Of a stretch of 64,000 bases of DNA, positions 40,992-49,832 are shown piece after piece. The translations under genes were made by a program, and so were the position numbers. Origin of the DNA: Roseivirga seohaensis (GTDB taxonomy: Bacteria > Bacteroidota > Bacteroidia > Cytophagales > Cyclobacteriaceae); assembly GCF_001592945.1 (NCBI RefSeq), contig NZ_LRPB01000002.1, positions 62,001 to 126,000 on the forward strand, written 5' to 3'. Positions within the stretch are counted from its first letter, which is position 1. Each line of letters opens with the position of its first letter. The notes beneath the pieces were generated by a model. The model worked only from the letters and a program-made list of their open reading frames with translations. It did not search any database and had not been told where the DNA came from.

Positions 40992-43052
40992 TCAACCTTC
41001 TTTATTGCTGATCTGTTTTTTCAGAAGCTGTGCATTTACTGCACATACAATGGTGCTTAAACTCATTAGTGCGGCCCCCACGGCTGGACTAATCATAATG
41101 CCCTGGTTAAAAAGTGTTCCGGCAGCCAATGGTATTGCTACCACATTGTAGCCAGTGGCCCAAACCAAGTTTTGTATCATTTTACGGTAAGTTGCTTGTC
41201 CAAATTCTATCAAACGTGTGATGTCTTTAGGGCTACTTTCTGTTAAAATAATATCTGCTGTTTCGGCAGCCACATCGGTACCTGACCCAATTGCTATTCC
41301 TACATCGGCTTTGGCCAATGCCGGTGCATCGTTTACTCCATCGCCAGTCATTGCTACAAAGTTTCCTTTCTGTTGAAGCTCGGTTATGATTTCGGATTTC
41401 TGATGTGGCAATACTTCACTGTAATAACCATCAAGCCCTAATTGATCGGATACAGACTTGGCGGTTTGGCTGTTATCGCCAGTGGCCATATAGGTTTTAA
41501 TTCCTTTTTTCTGAAGAAGATGGATGGCATCTTGACTTTCATCTCTAATGCTATCGGTCAGTTTAAGGTAACCTGCTAAAGTGTTTTCCTTTAATATAAA
41601 AACTACAGTTTCAGAGGAATTGTCAAATGCTTCATTCGGTATTTCAAGACCAACTTCCTTCAAGTATCCAGGGCTAACTATTTTGAATTGTATGTCATCA
41701 ATTAGAGCTTCAACCCCCTTTCCTTTTTCTGCCTTAAAGCTGCTAATGGAAGGCAAGTTGAGTTTTTGTTTTTTGGCGTGCCTCACAATACCTTTAGCAA
41801 TAGGGTGCTCCGATTCTTGCTCTATTGCTGCGGCAACAGTTAACAACTCATTTTTGTCTATGTTGCTATCCATTACACAGATTTCTTTCACACCAAATTC
41901 ACCTTTGGTCAAAGTGCCTGTTTTATCAAAAACAATGGCGGTAATCTTTCTTGAGTTTTCAAAGGCAGTTCGGTTTCTGATCAACAGGCCGTTTTTGGCT
42001 GAATAGGTAGTTGAAATGGCTGATACCAAAGGCACAGCAAGCCCCAAGGCATGGGGACATGTAATGATCATGACCGTGACCATGCGTTCCAAAGCGAAGT
42101 TGAAATCTTGATCGCTAAAGAACCACCAATAAATCAGGGTGGTTAGACCGCCAATTATAGCCACATAGGCTAAGGCTCCAGCTGCCTTATCTGCTAGGTT
42201 TTGTGTTTTCGATTTTGTTTGCTGTGCTTCCTTTACCAGTTTAATTACCTTGTTCAGATAGCTGTCTTCGCCAGCGGTATTCACTTTTACTTTAAGCGAT
42301 CCATCAATATTGATTGCACCTCCGATCACTTGATCATCAATGGTTTTACTAACAGGCTTACTTTCACCAGTAAGTGCGCTTTCATCCAATTCGCTTTCAC
42401 CTTCAACAATAAGCCCATCTGCTGGGATTTTTTCTCCGGGTTTAATAAGTATAATATCTCCTTTGTGTATCTCATTCAGTTTAATGTCTTTAACCCCATC
42501 TTCTGTAACTAAATGGGCTTCAGAAGGCATAAGCTCGGCCAGCTTTTCTAACGCCTTCGAAGCACCCATTACAGATTTCATTTCGATCCAATGACCCAAA
42601 AGCATAATATCTATTAGGGTAACCAATTCCCAGTAGAATACTTTTCCTGATAAACCGAAAACAACTGCTGTGCTGTATGCCCAAGCTACGGTGATGGCTA
42701 TGGCTATTAGTGTCATCATGCCAGGCCCTCCCTTCGAAAGCTCATCTTTCAAGCCTTTTAAAAAGGGCCACCCTCCATAAAAGAAAATGAATGACGATAG
42801 GGTTGCTGAAACATAAGAAGCACCAATGAAGGTAAATTCAAACCCAAAAAAACCTTGAATCATGGGAGAAAGCACCAAAACGGGGATACTGATTAAAAGA
42901 CAGATGTAAAAACGTCTTTTAAAGTCTTCAATCATACTTCCATGATCGTGACCACCATGACCATGCCCAGCTTGACTATGGTGGTCTTGATGATTTTTAT
43001 GCGCGGAATGATCATGATGCGCATGATGATTTTCGTGATTCTTATGTTCCAT
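40992..43052 (-). CDS. copB: Copper-translocating P-type ATPase, CopB type
   Basis: A 686-residue P1B ATPase. A very His-rich cytosolic N terminus (about 20 His in the first 37 residues) replaces CxxC HMA domains. Motifs: TGE at 228-230 (actuator), CPH at 332-334 in the membrane (the CopB/P1B-3 signature instead of CPC), phosphorylated Asp376 in DKTGTLT, the SEHPIAKG nucleotide-binding motif, and MTGDGVNDAPALAKADVGIAIGSG. CopB enzymes export Cu(II) or Cu(I)/Ag from the cytoplasm. Placed after the HMA-AraC and HMA-MauE genes (21-base gap), so probably controlled by that regulator. Confidence 0.93.
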   Translation of the reverse strand: MEHKNHENHHAHHDHSAHKNHQDHHSQAGHGHGGHDHGSMIEDFKRRFYICLLISIPVLVLSPMIQGFFGFEFTFIGASYVSATLSSFIFFYGGWPFLKGLKDELSKGGPGMMTLIAIAITVAWAYSTAVVFGLSGKVFYWELVTLIDIMLLGHWIEMKSVMGASKALEKLAELMPSEAHLVTEDGVKDIKLNEIHKGDIILIKPGEKIPADGLIVEGESELDESALTGESKPVSKTIDDQVIGGAINIDGSLKVKVNTAGEDSYLNKVIKLVKEAQQTKSKTQNLADKAAGALAYVAIIGGLTTLIYWWFFSDQDFNFALERMVTVMIITCPHALGLAVPLVSAISTTYSAKNGLLIRNRTAFENSRKITAIVFDKTGTLTKGEFGVKEICVMDSNIDKNELLTVAAAIEQESEHPIAKGIVRHAKKQKLNLPSISSFKAEKGKGVEALIDDIQFKIVSPGYLKEVGLEIPNEAFDNSSETVVFILKENTLAGYLKLTDSIRDESQDAIHLLQKKGIKTYMATGDNSQTAKSVSDQLGLDGYYSEVLPHQKSEIITELQQKGNFVAMTGDGVNDAPALAKADVGIAIGSGTDVAAETADIILTESSPKDITRLIEFGQATYRKMIQNLVWATGYNVVAIPLAAGTLFNQGIMISPAVGAALMSLSTIVCAVNAQLLKKQISNKEG

Positions 43053-43073
43053 AACTCAAGAATTAAAGTTTAA

Positions 43074-43799
43074 TTATATCAACATAAATGCCGCCATTGC
43101 CACCATGGTAACGTCTTCGACAACAGTTACTGTGCTCATAGGAAGGTTGAATACATCGCCAAGGCAAGCGCACTTAATTTTTCGTTTGTTCAAGTTACTT
43201 TTTACTACTCCAATAGTGCTTACGCCCAGTACTATTACAGTGGTCCAATTGGTAATGTTGGGATTCCAATTTGTAAGATAAGCCAAGCCCAAGACCAATT
43301 CAACAAAAGGATAGATGTAGCCCCATCCTTTCCATTTTTCAGCAACTATATCATACATTCTATATGAATCGGCAAAACCTTGAAGGTTGAGTAGTTTAAA
43401 AAAGGAGAAAACAATAAAGAAGCCTGCCATAAAATAGCGCATCCATAGCATTCCAGAAAATGAATCTAAAGGGGTTTGGGCCAAAACGCTTACTCCTGCT
43501 ATAAAAGCAACAATTAAAAGAAGGGGCTTATAGGTGGTAAAAAAGCCTTTTGGTTCTTCTTCCATGGTCATTGTGCTCATGGGGTTTGAGTGTACTTCGG
43601 AGATGGTATAATTACCTTTTTCTGATAGTGCGGATTGAAATTGAGCGGTGTTAACATGACTATTCATTTTGATGGTTGTTATTCCATCTGCCAAGTTTAT
43701 GTTGGCTTCTGTTACTTCAGAGAAAGCTTCTAAAGTTCTACGCACTTTGGCTTTGCAGCCTTCACAAGTCATTCCGGTAATTTGATATTGATGTTCCAT
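43074..43799 (-). CDS. HMA-domain protein fused to a MauE/DoxX-like membrane part
   Basis: A 241-residue protein. Residues 1-66 are a heavy-metal-associated domain with GMTCEGC (Cys12, Cys15). The remainder has four hydrophobic helices (LLLIVAFIAGVSVLA; MRYFMAGFFIVFSFFKLLNL; YIYPFVELVLGLAYL; WTTVIVLGVSTIGVV) and a characteristic KIKCACLGD before VFNLPMSTVTVVEDV, a MauE-like pattern. A cytosolic copper-binding head with a membrane part suggests hand-over of copper to the adjacent CopB ATPase or to a membrane thiol process; this is inference. It lies 21 bases upstream of copB. Confidence 0.8.
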   Translation of the reverse strand: MEHQYQITGMTCEGCKAKVRRTLEAFSEVTEANINLADGITTIKMNSHVNTAQFQSALSEKGNYTISEVHSNPMSTMTMEEEPKGFFTTYKPLLLIVAFIAGVSVLAQTPLDSFSGMLWMRYFMAGFFIVFSFFKLLNLQGFADSYRMYDIVAEKWKGWGYIYPFVELVLGLAYLTNWNPNITNWTTVIVLGVSTIGVVKSNLNKRKIKCACLGDVFNLPMSTVTVVEDVTMVAMAAFMLI

Positions 43800-43888
43800 T
43801 TTTGATTTAGAATTTGTTGGAACAAAGGTGGCGAAGTGGAGAAAATGATGGCGTACACAAAATCAGATTAGATGTACACTTTTTCTAG

Positions 43889-44452
43889 CTAATGGTAATC
43901 TATAGATTTCCGAAGTCCTAACTTTTTAAACTCCGATGGTGTCATACCTGTGGTTTTTTTGAATTGTGCCGAAAGGTATTGCGCACTGTTATACTCCAGC
44001 TGGTCAGCTATGATGGCCAAGCCCAGCTGATCATAAATGATGAGCTCTTTGGCCCGCTCAATTTTTTGAAGAGTAATGTATTGGCCAATGGTTTTTCCTT
44101 CTAAAGAAGAAAATAATTCATTCAGGTAAGAGTAGTCATACCCCATTTTTGAAGATATAAAAACGGAAAAATTCTCATTCTCTTGCTTTAAACCTACGCC
44201 ATGATGAATTTCATTAATAATGAGACTTTTGATTTGCGTTACTCGTTCTGATTTTTCATTGTCGAGTAACTCAAAACCAAGTAATTGGAGTTGGTTAGCA
44301 AGTCGCTGTTTTTCTTCATCTGAAATAGGAGACGCGAGTTCTACTTCTCCAAGTTGGATGTGGCTTACTTGAGTGCCAAGTGTATTAAAAACTGCGTTTT
44401 CTACTGCTTTAATGCAGCGATTACATACCATGTTTTTTATGTGCAGTTTCAT
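43889..44452 (-). CDS. AraC-type regulator with N-terminal Cys (HMA-like) module
   Basis: A 187-residue regulator. The N terminus MKLHIKNMVCNRCIKAV (Cys10, Cys13) followed by strands and helices to about residue 65 resembles a CxxC metal-binding HMA-like fold. Residues about 85-187 are an AraC helix-turn-helix domain (YDYSYLNELFSSLEGKTIGQYI, LGLAIIADQLEYNSAQYLSAQFKKTTGMTPSEFKK). It is at the head of the minus-strand run to CopB and is well placed to sense Cu/Ag directly and control the island. The second conserved helix-turn-helix of AraC proteins is present. Confidence 0.82.
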   Translation of the reverse strand: MKLHIKNMVCNRCIKAVENAVFNTLGTQVSHIQLGEVELASPISDEEKQRLANQLQLLGFELLDNEKSERVTQIKSLIINEIHHGVGLKQENENFSVFISSKMGYDYSYLNELFSSLEGKTIGQYITLQKIERAKELIIYDQLGLAIIADQLEYNSAQYLSAQFKKTTGMTPSEFKKLGLRKSIDYH

Positions 44453-44671
44453 GATCCCAATTTATTAAAATGGAATGGCATATTTGGGTGTTCTGTGGTT
44501 TTTTCTCCCTTAAACATGAGGTTCGTTTTCTACATAAAAACTGAAGGAGTGTGGAGAGATTGCTTAGGAGTTGCTTCTTTCAATAATGATGATTTCGGCA
44601 TGGTTTTTTGGTTTGAGTGTTTGATAGATAGGTTGTTTTAACCTGCTGTTTTTAAGCTAAATCATGTTGTT

Positions 44672-45139
44672 ATGAATAACCCAAACCAAAAATCATCACC
44701 CTACATAAAGTTTTTATTTATGATGCTCGTCTCATTTATGATGATGTACGGAATCATGTTTTTAAACGTGGCCGAGATAGACCACATTTTGTTAAGCACC
44801 ACCCGAACTTACATGAGTTTACTGATGGTAGCTCCAATGGCTGTTAGTATGATGTTGTTTATGTGGGGAATGTATGAAAACAAACGACTTAATACGGTGA
44901 TTATTTCAGGGGCTGCAATCGTGTTTATTGTTGTATTAACTGCATTGAGAACGCAAACTCCAATTAAGGACGTACAGTATATGAAGGCCATGATTCCTCA
45001 CCATTCTTCGGCCATCATGGTAAGTGAAAATGCAACGTTTGAAGATCCTGAAACTGCTGAATTGGCAAAGCAAATTATTGAGGCCCAAGAGAAAGAAATT
45101 GCTCAAATGAAAAGAATCATTGAGCGGTTGGAAAAATAA
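44672..45139 (+). CDS. DUF305-domain membrane protein
   Basis: A 155-residue protein with an N-terminal membrane part (three hydrophobic segments between residues 12 and 92: FLFMMLVSFMMMYGIMFL; SLLMVAPMAVSMMLFMWGM; TVIISGAAIVFIVVLTAL) and a C-terminal DUF305 domain with YMKAMIPHHSSAIMVSE and helices ending AQMKRIIERLEK. DUF305 proteins are ferritin-like, His/Met-rich and commonly found with copper-resistance genes. It is divergent from the AraC regulator with a 219-base gap and ends at a terminator. Periplasmic copper binding is inferred from family context. Confidence 0.85.
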   Translation: MNNPNQKSSPYIKFLFMMLVSFMMMYGIMFLNVAEIDHILLSTTRTYMSLLMVAPMAVSMMLFMWGMYENKRLNTVIISGAAIVFIVVLTALRTQTPIKDVQYMKAMIPHHSSAIMVSENATFEDPETAELAKQIIEAQEKEIAQMKRIIERLEK

Positions 45140-45151
45140 CTTGGTAATTTT

Positions 45152-45188
45152 GGGATAAAGTAGAGCAATCTACTTTATCCCGAATTTT
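45152..45188 (+). terminator. Terminator after the DUF305 gene
   Basis: Perfect 13-bp stem GGGATAAAGTAGA (45152-45164) / TCTACTTTATCCC (45169-45181), loop GCAA, then GAATTTTT. It also lies 12 bases from the stop codon of the facing DUF3347 gene and could act on both strands. Confidence 0.82.
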
Positions 45189-45199
45189 TGAGATTGATT

Positions 45200-45652
45200 T
45201 TACTGATTGATAGTTTCTTGAACACTTCCACAATGAAGCATTCTATCACCGAAATATGGATTGTTTACTTGCTCTTCGGCTGCTAACCAATAGGCTCCTT
45301 TGTTGTTAAAGGCCATAGGACAATACTGCTTGTAGAGCACAGTTTCAGAACCGCCTGCTTTTACAATTGAATACATATTTACAGATAGGCCTTCGAATGC
45401 AATGCGTTGAGCCGCTACATCGGTGCTGGCGGCTATGGTTTTCAAATCCGCTGTTAAAGCGTCATTGTTATTCACTTCTAAAAATGCTTTGGCTGCTGTT
45501 TGCGCTTGTGCAGGATTAGTGGCTACAAGGGCATCTTTTAGAGCCAAGTAGTTTTCTACCAAGTTTACTTTTGCTGTTGATTTTTCTTCTTTGTTTCCAC
45601 CGCAGGCAACCACTGTGGCTACCAATGCGATTAATATAATTGCTCTTTTCAT
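45200..45652 (-). CDS. DUF3347 lipoprotein, free-standing
   Basis: A 150-residue lipoprotein (MKRAIILIALVATVVAC, Cys17) that is almost entirely a DUF3347 domain: helices (LVENYLALKDALVATNPAQAQTAAKAFLE) and the conserved end YKQYCPMAFNNKGAYWLAA, then EQVNNPYFGDRMLHCGSV. The Cys-Pro-Met and the late HCG are metal-ligand candidates. The adaptor gene just upstream (45765-47543) ends in the same domain with the same CPMA..NKGA and NPYFGDMML..CGSV motifs. Likely a periplasmic Cu/Ag-binding partner of the Cus pump, comparable in role to CusF; inference. Confidence 0.83.
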   Translation of the reverse strand: MKRAIILIALVATVVACGGNKEEKSTAKVNLVENYLALKDALVATNPAQAQTAAKAFLEVNNNDALTADLKTIAASTDVAAQRIAFEGLSVNMYSIVKAGGSETVLYKQYCPMAFNNKGAYWLAAEEQVNNPYFGDRMLHCGSVQETINQ

Positions 45653-45764
45653 GTTCTTTTTAGTTAAAAGGAAATCAGCAATCAGTGTATCAGTTTTTGA
45701 TTGCTTTTTTCCAAGTATGATTAATTGTTGTTTTCGTTTATTTCTAAAGTCTATTATCTAGCGT

Positions 45765-47543
45765 CTAATGACCAATCACCGACTCCACACTTCCGCAGGT
45801 CAGCATCATGTCTCCAAAGTATGGGTTAATAATGTTCTCGTCTTTGCTTATCCATGTTGCTCCTTTGTTGTCGTTTGCCATAGGGCAAAACTGAACGTAG
45901 AGTGGATTGTTAATGTCTGTGCCGAACGACTCAATGGCATTGATTAGGGCTTTAGAAAGATTAATGAATTCTAGCCTTTGTTGGTCTCTGTCGTTACTTC
46001 CTTCTATTTTTTTAAGGCTTTCATCCATTGGGTTCAGCATGGCCATCCAGTGCGTATGGGCTTCACCTTTGGTCAGGCTCATATTTACTTTCGAAAGCTG
46101 CTCCTTCATTTTCACAGCTGCACTTTTAATGCTATTTGCCTCACCTTTTACCATTTTATCCTTTAAGTCGATATAGGCTGTGGCTACTGCTCCAAGCTGT
46201 TTTTGGAAAGGAGCCACCACAAGACTTTTGAAATCTTTTGATTCGGGTAAAGTGACTACAGGAAAACCAGAGCTAGAGGCTTCTGCTGTATTTTTTCTAG
46301 GATTCATCATGCTTATTTTGCCTTTGAGCTGCGACTCAGAGTCTAAAGTGAATGCGCCATTGGTGACCACTTCGTCACCGATAGACAGGCCAGATTTTAC
46401 TTGATAATAGTCGCCTGAAGCATCGCCTAAGGTTACTTCATTCAACATAAAGTATTCGTTGCCTTCTTCATTCACTTTGGTGTAAACTACAGAACGTTCG
46501 CCTGTCCATAAAACAGCTGATTTAGGCACCATCAGACCACCACTTTCTGAGTTCATGGTTACTTTACCTTTCAAGAAAACATCAGGCTTTAGTGCCCCAT
46601 TCGCGTTATTAACATCTACCCGAACTTCTACAACTCTGCTGTTTGCATTTAACACCGGCTCGATAAAAGCTATTTTTCCTGAAAATTGCTGGCTAGAAAC
46701 TGACCTTGTGGTGAAGTCAATTTGCTGACCTACACTTAAATTTTTTAAGTCTCTTTCATATACTTCAAAAACAGCCCAAACTTTAGTTAGGTCAGTGATT
46801 TCCAGAAGCACTCCACCTTCATTAAGGTGGTCTCCATTGCTTACCATTTTCTTGGTTATAATTCCATCATAATCAGCAAGTAAATCGAAGGTACGCATGG
46901 GTTTATTAGAGCTTTCAATTTTCTGAATCTGCTCCATGCTCAACTTCCAATGGTGAAGTTTTTTACGCGCAGCTTCGAGCAAAATAGGGTTTGAACCTTC
47001 TACCTTTTTGGCTTCAATGAGTTCTTCTTGCGCAGTAACCAATTCGGGCGAATAGAGTTCGGCTATTTTGTCGCCTTTGCGTACGGTTTCACCCTCAAAG
47101 TTTTTGTACAGTTTTTCAATTCTGGCAGCAAAATGAGTGGTTTGTACATTTACTCTGCGTTCGTCTGCTTTTACTTTTCCGTTCAATACTAACCCTGTTT
47201 TAGTATTTCCGCTTCCAATAATGGAGGTTTGAATATTGGCCAATTGAATTGCTGCATTCGACATTTTCAGCATTTTCGGATTGTCGCTACCGCTTTCTTC
47301 CTTTAAAGGAATTAAATCCATACCGCAGAAGGGGCAATCGCCTGGTTCTGGCTGCCGAACTTGAGGATGCATTGAGCAGGTCCATAGCCCAGAAGCGGTT
47401 TGCTCTAACTTATGACCTTCACCTTCATGCCCATCAAGCTGGACAGTGGGGTTGGGGCTTCCTCCTAAAAACAGTGCTCCAATAAGTAGCCCTAAACCGA
47501 GGGTTACTAAGCCTGTTATTACTATTGATCTGTTTATTTTCAT
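45765..47543 (-). CDS. CusB-like efflux adaptor with heavy-metal-binding and DUF3347 domains
   Basis: A 592-residue membrane-fusion protein. N-terminal membrane anchor (VITGLVTLGLGLLIGALFLG), then a heavy-metal-binding domain WTCSMHPQVRQPEPGDCPFCGMDLIPL (about 53-79), adaptor core (barrel-sandwich halves near FAARIEKLYKNFEGETVRKGDKIAELYSPEL and FDLLADYDGIITKKMVSNGDHLNEG, with helical hairpin between), beta-barrel (VFLKGKVTMNSESG), and a C-terminal DUF3347 domain (about 450-592; FCPMANDNKGATW, INPYFGDMMLTCGSV). Metal binding at both ends suggests direct delivery to the CusA pump encoded in the same operon. It lies 4 bases after the CDCC lipoprotein gene. Confidence 0.9.
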   Translation of the reverse strand: MKINRSIVITGLVTLGLGLLIGALFLGGSPNPTVQLDGHEGEGHKLEQTASGLWTCSMHPQVRQPEPGDCPFCGMDLIPLKEESGSDNPKMLKMSNAAIQLANIQTSIIGSGNTKTGLVLNGKVKADERRVNVQTTHFAARIEKLYKNFEGETVRKGDKIAELYSPELVTAQEELIEAKKVEGSNPILLEAARKKLHHWKLSMEQIQKIESSNKPMRTFDLLADYDGIITKKMVSNGDHLNEGGVLLEITDLTKVWAVFEVYERDLKNLSVGQQIDFTTRSVSSQQFSGKIAFIEPVLNANSRVVEVRVDVNNANGALKPDVFLKGKVTMNSESGGLMVPKSAVLWTGERSVVYTKVNEEGNEYFMLNEVTLGDASGDYYQVKSGLSIGDEVVTNGAFTLDSESQLKGKISMMNPRKNTAEASSSGFPVVTLPESKDFKSLVVAPFQKQLGAVATAYIDLKDKMVKGEANSIKSAAVKMKEQLSKVNMSLTKGEAHTHWMAMLNPMDESLKKIEGSNDRDQQRLEFINLSKALINAIESFGTDINNPLYVQFCPMANDNKGATWISKDENIINPYFGDMMLTCGSVESVIGH

Positions 47544-47547
47544 CGGC

Positions 47548-48768
47548 TTATAAATTAACTTTTGCTGTTCTCACCATTGAAGTCTCACCAATTTCTGTCC
47601 ACGAAACATAAACATCTTCCTTGTTGCTGGTGAGCACAGGAAATCCGCTGCTTCTTGATGAGGATGATTTGGCTACTTCCATTTTTTGAAGCAACTCTCC
47701 TTTTTGATTGTATTGTGCTAACATGATTTGTGCTGCGTCATTCTTGGTTTCCATATAGCTTACCAATACCGTTTGGTCTGGCAGCATAGTAGCATCTACT
47801 CTTCCGCTTGTTATTTTTTCACTCACTACAATTGGGGCTGAGAATGTAGCGCCTGCATCGGTTGAAATGGCAAGTTTAACAGTAGGAACGCCTCCGCTGG
47901 CGGTAAACCAAGCTACTGCAGTGTTTTGACCGCTTGAGGTAACTGATGGGCCATTTACTGGGCAACCTGCTATTTTCCAATCGTCTGCATTAATGATTTG
48001 TGGTGCTGTCCATTCGCCATTCACATAGCGTACAATCGACATGTCCCTGATTTCTTCTTCGGAACGATTTCTATAAACTACTACAGGGCCGTTGTCTGTC
48101 ATGGTAACAGATGTTTGGCAACAATCGCATACACGATTGTCTAACTCCCATTCTTCTAATATCTCTCCTGTTCTATCAAAAATAGCGGCCCTTAGCGTCA
48201 TGGCTCCACCTCCCATTGAATGGCCATCTGCACTTTCGTGTCCTTCACCTTTGGTAAACCTTCCGTCAAGCCAAGTCGCTATCATTCTGTCCTTATCAAT
48301 AGGCATCATGCTCACGAATCCATGTTCTGCGGCTATGTTGTCTTTGTGTGGAATAAACGATTCCATCCAGTTATTTCCAGAATTACTAGCTGTGGTGATA
48401 TGCACATCGTAATCGTAAGTACTCTCGGTTCTTTTTTGTAGCCAATGTGCGGCCATCCAGTCTTCATTGACAGCAATGGAAGGGAAATCGGCCCAGTTCA
48501 AAAACCAGTTGCCTCCTTCTGCTATCTTTTTAGGAGAAGTCCATTGGCCATTTTCTAATTTAGAAAACGAGAGAATCGCTTTTTTTTCTTTTTTCTCAAC
48601 CCACGATAAATAGACGTTTCCTGCTTTGTCAGTAAAGAGGTTTGGTTCTTGGCTTCCTTCTGCGGCAGGACTATCAATATTGGTAACTGTAGGCTCTACT
48701 TCCTTTGCCGACTGGCAGGAAGAGGCTGCAACAATTGCAATGATTAAAATTGAGTAAATCTTTTTCAT
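47548..48768 (-). CDS. Asp-box beta-propeller lipoprotein with CDCC motif
   Basis: A 406-residue lipoprotein (MKKIYSILIIAIVAASSC, Cys18). Sialidase-like repeats are visible (NVYLSWVEKKEKKAILSFS, MIATWLDGRFTKGEG, VVVYRNRSEEEIRDMSIVRYV, VKLAISTDAGATFSAP, DVYVSWTEIGETS), so a six-bladed propeller is likely. Sialidase catalytic residues are not evident. In the middle, RVCDCCQTSVTM (Cys214-Cys217) and a His-rich loop GEGHESADGHSMGGGAM (175-191) look like metal ligands. It sits within the Cus operon between TlpA-like and CusB genes with 3- and 4-base gaps. Likely a periplasmic copper-handling protein rather than a glycosidase; inference. Confidence 0.78.
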   Translation of the reverse strand: MKKIYSILIIAIVAASSCQSAKEVEPTVTNIDSPAAEGSQEPNLFTDKAGNVYLSWVEKKEKKAILSFSKLENGQWTSPKKIAEGGNWFLNWADFPSIAVNEDWMAAHWLQKRTESTYDYDVHITTASNSGNNWMESFIPHKDNIAAEHGFVSMMPIDKDRMIATWLDGRFTKGEGHESADGHSMGGGAMTLRAAIFDRTGEILEEWELDNRVCDCCQTSVTMTDNGPVVVYRNRSEEEIRDMSIVRYVNGEWTAPQIINADDWKIAGCPVNGPSVTSSGQNTAVAWFTASGGVPTVKLAISTDAGATFSAPIVVSEKITSGRVDATMLPDQTVLVSYMETKNDAAQIMLAQYNQKGELLQKMEVAKSSSSRSSGFPVLTSNKEDVYVSWTEIGETSMVRTAKVNL

Positions 48769-48771
48769 GGT

Positions 48772-49257
48772 TTAATTTTTAAGGTGGGATTTGAACAATG
48801 AAATATTTTCTGGGCTGTCCCATTCTTTGGCGCCCATGTGTTCGTAAACGAGATTACCTTTTCCGTCTATAATGTATGAGGCTGGAAGAGAGTATATATT
48901 GAGCGCTTCAAGCCCCATTCCTAACTTGGCAAAATCGAATGTGTAATCATTTTTTGCAATGAAGCTTTCTATTTTATCATGCTCTTCATTAGAAACAGCA
49001 ATGAATACATAGCCTTCGTTTTCCAATTTTGCTTTAGCCCTTTCTATTGAAGGCATTTCTTTCAAACATGGGCCACACCAAGTGGCCCAAACGTTTACAA
49101 AGGCCATTTTTCCGTTTAAATCTGCTACGGTCAGTGCTTTACCGTCCATGGTTTTTAAATCTAGCTTATCGAAAAATGGCTTCTCTTCTTTAGCGTTATT
49201 GCAGCCTACAAGTAGTCCGATAAGACCAAAACTCACTATATATCGAATGTAGGTCAT
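48772..49257 (-). CDS. TlpA-family thioredoxin-like lipoprotein
   Basis: A 161-residue periplasmic thioredoxin-fold lipoprotein (lipobox LLVGC, Cys19). Active site WCGPC (60-64) in VNVWATWCGPCLKEMP, cis-Pro loop YSLPASYIIDGKGNLVYEH. TlpA/ResA-type proteins reduce disulfides in cytochrome c maturation or in copper-centre assembly. Here it overlaps the DUF2911 gene by 4 bases and lies 3 bases before the CDCC lipoprotein, whose clustered cysteines are an obvious potential client. The start ATG fits the overlap. Confidence 0.88.
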   Translation of the reverse strand: MTYIRYIVSFGLIGLLVGCNNAKEEKPFFDKLDLKTMDGKALTVADLNGKMAFVNVWATWCGPCLKEMPSIERAKAKLENEGYVFIAVSNEEHDKIESFIAKNDYTFDFAKLGMGLEALNIYSLPASYIIDGKGNLVYEHMGAKEWDSPENISLFKSHLKN

Positions 49258-49832
49258 GATGTAGCTATTTTGAATGATACTTTTATTTCAGCCCAACTGA
49301 TTGAAATTTCTCCGGTATTGTTATCTACAGAATTAACCTCGTAGAGTAAATGTTCCTGAATAGTTTCTAGTTTTTCAGGCACCAGCTGTAGTCTTAAAAC
49401 ATCCTTAGCTTGGTCATAGTTGTCGGCCAAATGCTGGTTGTAATCGGTGTTTATGATCAACGTCCATTCATTTTTGTCCGGTATGGTAAACAAGGCGTAT
49501 TTGCCTTTGCTTACCTTATTTCCATTAAGCTCAACATCGGTAGAAAATTCTATAGAAGTGGCACTGTGCGCTCCTGTTACCCATACTTCATTATAGGCAA
49601 CCAAGCCTCCATAAATATTTCTTCCTCTTACTCCTGGTGAATAATAGTCTATTTGTACCTGAGTGTTTCCAATCGTGTTTTTGGCGGAAGCTGCTGGGCT
49701 TTTGGGCTTAGCTACTTCTTCACTGGCTGTAGGCTCTTTAAGCTCTTCAGCCTGCTTCTTTTCTCCAGCGCATGCATAAAGCATAAAACTTAGCGCAATG
49801 CTAAAAAGTAAGGTTATAGTTTTCGGTTTCAT
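49254..49832 (-). CDS. DUF2911 lipoprotein
   Basis: A 192-residue lipoprotein (MKPKTITLLFSIALSFMLYAC, Cys21) with a Glu/Pro/Ala-rich linker and a DUF2911 domain: VQIDYYSPGVRGRNIYGGLVAYNEVWVTGAHSATSIEFSTDV, GNKVSKGKYALFTIPDKNEWTLIINTDYNQH. The conserved pattern (Y..P..RGR.I.G.L..Y..VWR.GA..AT.I....) is clear, although W-V-T replaces the usual W-R. The function is unknown; the domain is common in Bacteroidota. Overlaps both neighbours by 4 bases, so it is part of the Cus operon. Confidence 0.85.
   Translation of the reverse strand: MKPKTITLLFSIALSFMLYACAGEKKQAEELKEPTASEEVAKPKSPAASAKNTIGNTQVQIDYYSPGVRGRNIYGGLVAYNEVWVTGAHSATSIEFSTDVELNGNKVSKGKYALFTIPDKNEWTLIINTDYNQHLADNYDQAKDVLRLQLVPEKLETIQEHLLYEVNSVDNNTGEISISWAEIKVSFKIATS

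Noticed and set aside
41581-42006. 141-codon open frame opposite copB
   Set aside because: Antisense to the CopB nucleotide-binding domain; no independent promoter or motifs.
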